Below are positions 14,623-21,975 of a stretch of 23,967 nucleotides of DNA, in pieces. Position 1 is the first letter of the stretch. Every line of letters begins with the position of its first letter. This DNA is from Chitinophaga pinensis. GTDB lineage: Bacteria > Bacteroidota > Bacteroidia > NS11-12g > UBA9320. The notes under the pieces were generated by a model that saw only the letters and a program-made list of their open reading frames with translations, did not search any database and had not been told where the DNA came from. The DNA lies in assembly GCA_945890595.1 (NCBI GenBank), contig CAMDCQ010000007.1, positions 1-23,967 of the forward strand, in the 5' to 3' direction. Both the position numbers and the translations under genes were made by a program.

Positions 14623-17600
14623 TTATTTCAATATAGTCTCGCTAACGTATACTGTAATTTGAATAATGTCACCTGTTCTATTAAAAATTTGAGAGCTACT
14701 TTCTGCGTCTAAGTGCAGAGTTTCAAATGTGGTGATAGAGTTATCTTTCCGTGTTACCTCCATGCGATCTTGTTTAGCAAGACGATAAATTATAGGTACT
14801 TGACAGTACGTAAAACACAATGAACCTATATGGGGAGCATAGTCATTGTGCTCTTTATGGGTATTTACATAATGGAAATTACGGTCTTGTATGGTAAATT
14901 CATTTTTGCGAAGCAAACAAGGATTAAAGTACAAGCGACCGTTTTGTACAAATACACCTAATTCGCCAAATCTGCTGAGTATATCTTCTTTTACCTGACC
15001 GGTCATACCTGGCTGTTGGGCTCCTCTTCCTCCTGGGGTGTGAGAATAAGGGTCTGTGGGAAATGCACCATATAATGCAGGTGACTTATGTACGCCAATG
15101 CCTTCATTTATTTCATAATAATGCTCTAGTAGTTTGCCTATTAATGCCGAGTCTTCTTTCAGGTCTACCGCTTTCAGACAGATTTCTTGTACTGCAAGTT
15201 GTAGTTTGGAAACCATGTGCCAGTATATAGATCCAAGCCCTTCATAACCATAAAAGGTGCCCGATCTACCTGTGAATGCTTTATGGTTAAATACTTTTTC
15301 AAACACTTCCAATAGCATTCTTTTTTCGGAAAATGCATAATCACCGTACTTCGAATCTTGAAGTGTATCTATAGCTTTTTCAAGGTCACTTGCATTCTTA
15401 AAATTACCGTTAAAATGGTACGTTCCTTTTATGTCTTGATCCACTAAAATGCGATTGCCGTCCTTTAGCAATGCGCCTAGTAACATAGACTGCTCTACAT
15501 CCTCTTGAGGAATGGTATTCTTCTCAAGGAATTTTGGCAGTTGCTTATTGGGGTATAATAGGTAGCTGTATTGGTCTGCTCTGAAAAGCGCACTGCTCTT
15601 CATTGCATCGAGCACTTTTAGGGCTTCTGCAGGTGAAAGGTGTCCAGAACTTAAAACGGCAACTTGACCCTCTAACATTTCATTAAGATGAGAAATGGAA
15701 ATTTCCTTTTCGTTTTTGATAGTCATCAAATTATAAGCATGGTACAACTCATCTTCTCGTTTATTTGCCTCGATGGTATGGTTAATAAAATCAAGACTTA
15801 ATTTTACAAAACCTTTGAGACGGCCATATGAAATGGTTCGTTTTTCGCCCCAAAAAGCTTGCTTGTAAATGTGCTCTCTATAATCACTGCCGGCCTGACC
15901 TAGTTTGTCCAATATTTCTTTACGATGTGTATCGCTTATGCTATCGTTTAGAAGGTGTTTGTGGTCCTCAAAAGCAGCTTCGATATTTTTAAAGAAAATG
16001 ATAAGCTCATTAGATAATTCAACGCGTTCTTCCGTAGTTTTTTCTAGTTGATTGCCAAAGAATATCAAGAAACGTTTGAGGTAGTAAAGCGTAACCATGG
16101 ATACTCCTTTGCCTACCAGTGCATTATTGGCATCATTCCATTCTGGACGTTGTGTGTTCATCCATATACCGCCTTCGGGTATAAAATTAGATAGCTTTGC
16201 TAGGACAGTAGCTAGAATTTTTTCTATAAAGTTTACCGTGTAAATGGCGTTATTTTCGTCTGTAAGCAACGCCGCGTCAGACCCCAGCAGCGCCCTGTTT
16301 TTTCTAATTTTAGCATCTAAATGTTCGTCAAACTCTATGGTATCTTTAGAATTAGTGAGGATGTCCTGGTAGCTTTTTATCTTGTACGGTACATTGGCAT
16401 ATACAAAAGATTCTTTTGCAAAACTGCTGGTCAATTTACCTGGGTAATATTTTTCGTTAACTTCAAGAAGTTTTAAGAGGTAAATGATTTGATGATCTCC
16501 CCAGTAGCCAATGTAAGACCAAGGATTATCTGGTTCGATAGTTTCCCAGTCAAAACCGCCTTTAGTCACTCTGTAGGGGTTGTAGCCTTCAAATGTGGTA
16601 GCATTTAAAAATTTATGTATCATACTTTCAGTAAATGCCGGAAATGATAGTGCTAAGGCCTCCCAATTCTGAAAAATGTCTCGCCAGTTGCCTTCATAAT
16701 CAAGTATTTTAGAACCGTCTACTTCACTTCTTGTATTTATTGAAAATTTATTCCACGGTCTGCTTGGGTCGCCATGTCTTCTGCTAAATTTAAGCGGCAA
16801 GTATTCCATACATAACCTTTGGAAATTTTTATCCGCACTTTGTTCTGCTATTTTCTGAAGATCAAAGCACGTAAGATTATCGTCTAGGTTATCGAGTAGG
16901 TCAAGATGATTTTCATAAACTTTTTTATTTGCAGCAGCCAAATAATTTGTAAAATCCCATTTTTCGATTTGGTAATTAAAATCGAAAATACCACCCCTCA
17001 TGATGTTAAATAACGTATTTGAAAAATGACGGGTGTCTCTAAATACGTCTGCTGACAGTTGCATGCCGTCTGCCGAGGCAGTTAACTCGATTAGTCTGCT
17101 CGAGCCTAGGTCGATATCTTTATTTATTTTAGTTTGAAGTTCTTCATGGTGCAAGATGTTGTCTATCAAAGAAACTACATTAGACTGACTTTGATTTACA
17201 TCTGCGACAATAACCCACGCTTGTTTCTCTTGTGGACTTAGGTTTAATGTGGAGCTAACAAAATAAGCACCTTTTTCAGCTTTTACATCTTCCTCTTGGG
17301 TAACAGGAAGTCCTTTTCTGAAATTATCGAGTTGTAACGAGGATACCAAACGGGATGCTTTGGGCAAACCAAGAGACCAAGCCACGTTGGCCTTAAGTGC
17401 TTCGCTTGGTTCTGCTTTATCTACTATTATGGCACTTAGAGCAAAGATTCCTAATCCCGAATCGACGTCTAGTTCATTTCGTTTGTAAGCATCAACAAGA
17501 TTACTCGTTGAGTTTTGCAGGTCACTGCTAACGCCGTCTGGCATTATATTTTGAATACCATCCAATACGGTAACGGTAATCGCGAGATTTCCTGTGTTTT

Positions 17601-18087
17601 CTAAAGATGACTTACGAACAAATCCGTAAATGTCGCTAGAGTTCCACTCGTATCTAAACGTGAGATTAAAGTCATGGTTAATTTCTTCGAAAATAATTTT
17701 GTTACCAATCGTGTTTTTGTACAGGTTTCGAGTGGTTGAATAACGATCTACGTTTCGTTCTGAGAATGGTTCCCAAACTACTGTTTCGCCATTATGATGT
17801 ATTTGAAAAATAGATTTACTACCTGTTGTTTCTGAAGATTCGTTAATTTTATCGGCAGTGTAATAAGGAAAAAGTGAGTATTCTGAGTTTTTACGTCCTG
17901 CACTAAGAGCCCCATTGCTGGATATAAACATCCAGTGGTGAGAATCACTTACTATACTCATAAAAAATGGGCGCATTTCGTTGTAACTTGAAATGCAATA
18001 GAAGTTTTCGCCTTCTATTTTTAGGCGTTTTATACGTACATTATTGGTTTTGTTTTCTTCTGGCATCTGCGTGTACTGGATGGGCAT
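14623..18087 (-). CDS. GH149-type (or GH161) beta-1,3-oligoglucan phosphorylase
   Basis: This 1154-residue protein has no signal peptide and is probably cytosolic. It has the build of GH94-related inverting phosphorylases: an N-terminal beta-sandwich (about 15-330), a helical linker and an (alpha/alpha)6 barrel. The catalytic Asp is D652 in TQRPEWNDANNALVGKG, equivalent to the WND motif of GH94. A glycine-rich segment, GGRGAQQPGMTGQVKEDIL, near the C-terminal end of the barrel fits the phosphate-binding loop. YIGYWGDHQIIYLLKLLE (about 525-542) is a further barrel motif. The length matches the large GH149/GH161 enzymes, which phosphorolyse beta-1,3-glucan oligosaccharides to alpha-glucose-1-phosphate, rather than the roughly 800-residue GH94 disaccharide enzymes. 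GH149 is favoured from recall of the motif context; GH161 is the alternative. The start may instead be Met8 (18066). Gaps are 18 bp upstream and 7 bp downstream. Confidence 0.82.
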   Translation of the reverse strand: MPIQYTQMPEENKTNNVRIKRLKIEGENFYCISSYNEMRPFFMSIVSDSHHWMFISSNGALSAGRKNSEYSLFPYYTADKINESSETTGSKSIFQIHHNGETVVWEPFSERNVDRYSTTRNLYKNTIGNKIIFEEINHDFNLTFRYEWNSSDIYGFVRKSSLENTGNLAITVTVLDGIQNIMPDGVSSDLQNSTSNLVDAYKRNELDVDSGLGIFALSAIIVDKAEPSEALKANVAWSLGLPKASRLVSSLQLDNFRKGLPVTQEEDVKAEKGAYFVSSTLNLSPQEKQAWVIVADVNQSQSNVVSLIDNILHHEELQTKINKDIDLGSSRLIELTASADGMQLSADVFRDTRHFSNTLFNIMRGGIFDFNYQIEKWDFTNYLAAANKKVYENHLDLLDNLDDNLTCFDLQKIAEQSADKNFQRLCMEYLPLKFSRRHGDPSRPWNKFSINTRSEVDGSKILDYEGNWRDIFQNWEALALSFPAFTESMIHKFLNATTFEGYNPYRVTKGGFDWETIEPDNPWSYIGYWGDHQIIYLLKLLEVNEKYYPGKLTSSFAKESFVYANVPYKIKSYQDILTNSKDTIEFDEHLDAKIRKNRALLGSDAALLTDENNAIYTVNFIEKILATVLAKLSNFIPEGGIWMNTQRPEWNDANNALVGKGVSMVTLYYLKRFLIFFGNQLEKTTEERVELSNELIIFFKNIEAAFEDHKHLLNDSISDTHRKEILDKLGQAGSDYREHIYKQAFWGEKRTISYGRLKGFVKLSLDFINHTIEANKREDELYHAYNLMTIKNEKEISISHLNEMLEGQVAVLSSGHLSPAEALKVLDAMKSSALFRADQYSYLLYPNKQLPKFLEKNTIPQEDVEQSMLLGALLKDGNRILVDQDIKGTYHFNGNFKNASDLEKAIDTLQDSKYGDYAFSEKRMLLEVFEKVFNHKAFTGRSGTFYGYEGLGSIYWHMVSKLQLAVQEICLKAVDLKEDSALIGKLLEHYYEINEGIGVHKSPALYGAFPTDPYSHTPGGRGAQQPGMTGQVKEDILSRFGELGVFVQNGRLYFNPCLLRKNEFTIQDRNFHYVNTHKEHNDYAPHIGSLCFTYCQVPIIYRLAKQDRMEVTRKDNSITTFETLHLDAESSSQIFNRTGDIIQITVYVSETILK

Positions 18088-18105
18088 ATAGGGTTTAAAA
18101 TTCTC

Positions 18106-19389
18106 TTATTTATTTTGATTAGTGTTGTTTTTGAGTGCCTTTTGTACGGCATCATTAAGTTGTATTTTTGAAAATTCGGATTTTAATTTTTCGGTAGTTT
18201 GGCCTTTTTGATAGGGGTTTATTTGATGCACTTCTTGCAGAATGTAACAAGCAGCTCGTGGGTATAGAGGATAAGTGCCGTTAGCGTATGTTTTGCCTTT
18301 TGCGCACACTCCAAACCATTCTTCACTCATGTTTTTTTGACCTGCTACAAAGTCATAGGTATAACCTCCATTGGTCCATGATGCTCCATTGTCGTGTACA
18401 TCTAGATTATAGGTTTGTCCTTTTTTCCACCATCCATCGCTAAATTGGAAGGTAAAGCCTCCAAGGCAATTGCCACCTAAATCCAGTCCGTCGGCATTTA
18501 AGTAAATCTCTTGCCAATTGTGCAATACATATTTTGCTTGCTCATTTTGTTCCTCAGTTTGGGTTATGCTATTAAATGCATCTGCCCCAAACTCTGTAAA
18601 CATAAAAGGTTTGTTGGTCTGTTTTTTTAGCGTTTCAAATGCGTCTGTAAAGGAGATTCCACGATAAATATTAATGCCTAGAATGTCTACATCGGGACAT
18701 TCGGATACGATTAAATCTAAGTAGCCCAAATCGCCATTACAAATGGAAACTGGATGTTCGGAATCTAGGCTTTTGATGAGCAAAGTGGCCTTATTAAAAA
18801 GGCGGTATAAGTCTTGTGCAACTTCGTTGGCAACATTGGTGGGTATATCTTCGGTTTCTGCTCCCTCCCAAAAAAGACCGTAATTGTTCTCATTGCCTAA
18901 CAAATACATGAGCAGCCCGGGGGTGTTTTTATACGTTCTAGCTAGTTCTTCTACTTCATTTAGAATAATAGTTTGAGCCAAAGAGTCGCCATAATCTGTA
19001 TGAGCCACCCACTGGTCGTTAAGGGTAAGTCCATAGCGGCCAAAAGTGTGATTTAATACAGTGTATATTCCATAGTTTTGGTGTATGTACGCAATCCATT
19101 TTGGGGGAATGCTGGAGTATATTCTAAGGGTATTTACGCCTAATTGTTTCAGCAATGACATATCGTAATCCAATGCGGCTTTGATGGTTTCTTCCGGTTG
19201 TTGCCACAAACTATAGGTGTAGTTAGTGCCAATAGGAGAATAGTCCCAATTCATTCCTTTGATGAAAAAAGCCTCTTTATTCACGATTAATTTCCTCTCT
19301 TTTTCGTGCAGTATAACTCCCTTTTTCATGGGAGCACACGAAGCGAGAAGCCACAAACAAAAAATAGTATTTAAAAAGATAAATTTCAC
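18106..19389 (-). CDS. Clan GH-A glycosidase-like lipoprotein (GH2/GH5-like TIM barrel)
   Basis: The start is GTG (19387-19389). The protein has 427 residues, with lipobox LASC (Cys18). A short N-terminal strand segment (ERKLIVNKEAFFIKGMNWDY) leads into a TIM barrel like the catalytic domain of GH2, without the usual GH2 sandwich domains. Putative acid/base E167 is in YLLGNENNYG and nucleophile E266 is in FMFTEFGADA, both at the clan GH-A positions; LRIYSSIPP and ILGINIYRG are further barrel strands. The long C-terminal part (GGFTFQFSDGWWK ... GVCAKG) is aromatic-rich. It is the first gene of the operon and should act on a beta-glucan-derived oligosaccharide, but the CAZy family and linkage are not clear from sequence. 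It could be a GH2-TIM-only protein, a divergent GH5, or a member of a newer GH-A family. Likely periplasmic. Confidence 0.72.
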   Translation of the reverse strand: MKFIFLNTIFCLWLLASCAPMKKGVILHEKERKLIVNKEAFFIKGMNWDYSPIGTNYTYSLWQQPEETIKAALDYDMSLLKQLGVNTLRIYSSIPPKWIAYIHQNYGIYTVLNHTFGRYGLTLNDQWVAHTDYGDSLAQTIILNEVEELARTYKNTPGLLMYLLGNENNYGLFWEGAETEDIPTNVANEVAQDLYRLFNKATLLIKSLDSEHPVSICNGDLGYLDLIVSECPDVDILGINIYRGISFTDAFETLKKQTNKPFMFTEFGADAFNSITQTEEQNEQAKYVLHNWQEIYLNADGLDLGGNCLGGFTFQFSDGWWKKGQTYNLDVHDNGASWTNGGYTYDFVAGQKNMSEEWFGVCAKGKTYANGTYPLYPRAACYILQEVHQINPYQKGQTTEKLKSEFSKIQLNDAVQKALKNNTNQNK

Positions 19390-19686
19390 GTTTAATGGGG
19401 TGTTTTACGTCTAAATTATAATGCGCTAAAGCTGATGTAAACTTTTGTAAGTAAAACAAAACTAGTTGCCAATAAGTGATTTGATGCACTGTATTTATGT
19501 TTCACTTTTGAAGCAAATAAAGTCTTTTTAGGAGCAACTTTCAAAAGCATTAAATAGATTTTTAGGTGCATTTTTATACTTATTTGATTGGCGAATATAG
19601 GAATCTTATAGTAAAAAAAACTATAAGTTAAATTATTGGGTTTGGATCAGTTATAACTTGCACATATTGAAATTGTAAGCTTAGAT
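19390..19686. other. Divergent intergenic region of the glucanase operon
   Basis: This 297-bp AT-rich region separates the seven-gene operon from the DUF5916 gene. It holds a 23-bp inverted repeat (19605-19627) and a good plus-strand promoter near its right end. For the operon itself, a minus-strand TAGTTTTG occurs at 19457-19464 but has no TTG at the expected distance, so the operon promoter is not placed. No small gene is convincing here; a short minus-strand frame crossing it overlaps the operon's first gene. Confidence 0.5.
19605..19627. promoter_or_regulatory. Candidate operator 2 (perfect inverted repeat)
   Basis: Arms CTTATAGT and ACTATAAG are perfectly complementary around seven A residues, 23 bp in total, the same length and spacer as the repeat at 5067-5089 beside the regulator gene. 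It lies between the operon and the divergent DUF5916 gene, about 30 bp upstream of the latter's -33 element and about 215 bp from the operon's start codon. This suggests that the regulator controls one or both transcripts. Confidence 0.62.
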
Positions 19687-19689
19687 TTG
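19658..19689 (+). promoter_or_regulatory. Promoter of the DUF5916 gene
   Basis: TTG (19658-19660), 21 bp, then TAGATTTG (19682-19689): a full match to the Bacteroidetes consensus. The -7 element overlaps the TTG codon at 19687, so transcription should begin near 19695 and translation probably at a later codon. Confidence 0.5.
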
Positions 19690-21891
19690 CCAATCATTTT
19701 GAGATTTCCGATTGCTATAACTTTATTGTTACTTACGCTAGCAAATTTTGGCCAAAAACCAGAACCTGTGCTCCACATTCAAAAAACGGATCAAGCGATT
19801 ACAGTAGACGGTATTTTAAACGAAACCGTCTGGCAACAGGCAGAAAAGGCGAAAGATTTTTTTATCAGTACGCCAATCGATACGGCTTTTGCCAAAAGTA
19901 AGACAGAGGTAATGCTTACGTATGACGATAAGAACCTTTACATTGCTGCAGTTTGTTATGATGAGATTCCGGGTGAGTACATTGTACAAAGCTTGAAAAG
20001 AGATTTTTCGTATCCGCGAACGGATGCATTCTCTGTTATTTTTAATCCTTCCAATGATAAGACCAATGGTTTTAGTTTTGCAGTGAGTCCGAAGGGAGTA
20101 CAGCGCGAGGGAAGTATTGAAAATGGGGGGGACTTTGGCGTTACAACAGCGTGGGACAACCTGTGGTACTCTGCTGTAAGTCAAGCAGAAGGAAAGTGGT
20201 TGGTAGAGATTTCAATTCCTTTTAATAGTCTTCGATTTGCCGAAGGCAGTAAGGAGTGGAGTATTAATTTTACCCGAAATGATTTAAAGAGAAATGAGAG
20301 TTCCGCATGGGCGGCAGTTCCACGTAATTTTAACATAGCAACGCTAAATTACTGTGGTAAACTTATTTGGGACAAACCGCTCGAAAAACCCAAAAAATAC
20401 GTAGCTATAATTCCCTACGCTAGCGGAGGACTGAGTAAAGATTATGCAGCTGCTACAGAGCCTAAACCCATAGTGAATGCAGGTGTAGATGCCAAGATAG
20501 CTATTAGTTCAAGTTTGCAATTAGATCTTACGGTAAACCCAGATTTTTCTCAGGTTGAGGTAGATAGGCAGCAGACCAACCTGAGTAGATTTAGTTTATT
20601 TTTTCCTGAAAGAAGAAATTTTTTCATAGAAAATGGCGACTTGTTTGCTAACTTCGGTTTTAGTCAGATACGGCCTTTTTTTAGTCGAAAAATAGGCCTT
20701 AAAGATGGGGGTACGATTCCTATTCTGGGCGGGGCGAGGCTAAGTGGTAAAGTTGGAGATAACTGGCGAGTAGGGGCAATGACTATGCAAACCGATGGCG
20801 GCACCGCAGGTCTTGGTCAAAATTTCAGTGTAGCTGCATTGCAACGGCAACTAGGAGCAAGTTCAAATATTGGCGTTATAGGCGTAAACAGATCAAGTGT
20901 AGAGAACCGAGAATTTGATAAGTCCGCATTCAACAGACTTCTTGGAGTAGATTATAATTTTGCTTCGGCAGATAGAAACCATAGAGGTAAAGTTTTTTTT
21001 CATAAGAGTTTCACCTTTGATAAACCCGCAGATAGTTACGCACACGCATCATGGTACACTTTTTCAACCCCTAGTTTTAGGGCTATGTGGAATCATGAGT
21101 ACGTCGGCAAAAATTATAATGCAGCCGTAGGTTTTGTGCCAAGAATAGAACGCTATAATCCACAACTGTTTACGATAGAACGCCATGGATTTTGGCGATT
21201 AGAGCCTTTGTTGCGGTATAATTTTTATCCAAAAAAATCAGCCAATCTAATTTACCATGGTCCAAGTGTATATATGGATAGATATATGGATAACGCCTAC
21301 GCTCTTACCGATAATCAAGTAAGATATGGATACGAGGTTCAGTTTAAGAATACAAGTAACCTTATTGCGTATTACAACCAATGGTACACCAAGCTTTTTT
21401 TTGATACCGATGTTTCATTTACAGGAGATTCTGCTATTGCATCAGGGGGCTATTCTTATACTAATCTTGCGTTGAGCTATATATCAAACTTACGCAAACC
21501 GTTTAACTGGGAAGCCGATCTTACGGTGGGAGAGTATTATAGCGGACACCGAACAAATGCGAAGTTAGATTTAAACTATCGTTGGCAGCCATGGGGAACC
21601 TTCGGTCTATCCTATAATTATAATAGTATTGATATGCCACATTTAGATAAGACCGTGGATATATCACTTATTGGAGCTACGGCTGAGATGTCATTTACCA
21701 AAGCAGTTTTCTTCACTACTTTTTTTCAGTACAATACACAAGCGAATAATTTCAATATCAATTCCAGACTACAATGGCGCTATCGTCCTCTGTCAGATTT
21801 GTATCTTGTTTACTCAGAAAACTACGTTGCTTCAAATCTAATTGCTAAAAATAGAGCATTGGTAGTTAAGTTTATTTATTGGTTTCAGTAG
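19687..21891 (+). CDS. DUF5916 outer-membrane beta-barrel protein with CBM9-like N-terminal domain
   Basis: This protein of up to 734 residues has a signal peptide (hydrophobic ITLLLLTLANFG), an N-terminal CBM9/DOMON-like domain (about 28-230, with ITVDGILNETVWQQAE and EISIPFNSLRF motifs) and a long C-terminal part rich in alternating aromatic strands, ending KFIYWFQ as expected for an outer-membrane barrel. The segment DFSQVEVDRQQTNLSRFSLF followed by FPERRNFFIENGDLF marks the DUF5916 family, which is common in Bacteroidetes and has no settled function. The start is uncertain: the frame opens at TTG 19687, but a promoter -7 element covers that codon, so TTG 19699 (LRFPIAITLLLL) is a good alternative. 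It is divergent from the glucanase operon and shares its candidate operator, so a role in glucan binding or passage is possible but unproven. Confidence 0.82.
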   Translation: MPIILRFPIAITLLLLTLANFGQKPEPVLHIQKTDQAITVDGILNETVWQQAEKAKDFFISTPIDTAFAKSKTEVMLTYDDKNLYIAAVCYDEIPGEYIVQSLKRDFSYPRTDAFSVIFNPSNDKTNGFSFAVSPKGVQREGSIENGGDFGVTTAWDNLWYSAVSQAEGKWLVEISIPFNSLRFAEGSKEWSINFTRNDLKRNESSAWAAVPRNFNIATLNYCGKLIWDKPLEKPKKYVAIIPYASGGLSKDYAAATEPKPIVNAGVDAKIAISSSLQLDLTVNPDFSQVEVDRQQTNLSRFSLFFPERRNFFIENGDLFANFGFSQIRPFFSRKIGLKDGGTIPILGGARLSGKVGDNWRVGAMTMQTDGGTAGLGQNFSVAALQRQLGASSNIGVIGVNRSSVENREFDKSAFNRLLGVDYNFASADRNHRGKVFFHKSFTFDKPADSYAHASWYTFSTPSFRAMWNHEYVGKNYNAAVGFVPRIERYNPQLFTIERHGFWRLEPLLRYNFYPKKSANLIYHGPSVYMDRYMDNAYALTDNQVRYGYEVQFKNTSNLIAYYNQWYTKLFFDTDVSFTGDSAIASGGYSYTNLALSYISNLRKPFNWEADLTVGEYYSGHRTNAKLDLNYRWQPWGTFGLSYNYNSIDMPHLDKTVDISLIGATAEMSFTKAVFFTTFFQYNTQANNFNINSRLQWRYRPLSDLYLVYSENYVASNLIAKNRALVVKFIYWFQ

Positions 21892-21902
21892 CACTTCATC
21901 AA

Positions 21903-21936
21903 TTGTTATTTTTTTTGTAGTTTTACGGTAATTTTG
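21903..21936 (+). promoter_or_regulatory. Candidate promoter of the PKD-protein gene
   Basis: TTG (21903-21905), 23 bp, then TAATTTTG (21929-21936), at the upper limit of the Bacteroidetes spacing. It leaves a leader of about 33 nt before the ATG at 21976. Confidence 0.4.
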
Positions 21937-21975
21937 AGGATGTTTCGTGAGCGTCTATTTTTATAACCTGTGCAG

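Noticed and set aside
19457..19464. Minus-strand TAGTTTTG as the promoter of the glucanase operon
   Set aside because: It matches the -7 consensus, but no TTG lies 17-23 bp upstream, so it was left as a note rather than called as a promoter.
19277..19489. Minus-strand 70-codon open frame at the start of the glucanase operon
   Set aside because: It overlaps the signal peptide region of the GH-A lipoprotein gene in another frame and shows no domain or coding character.
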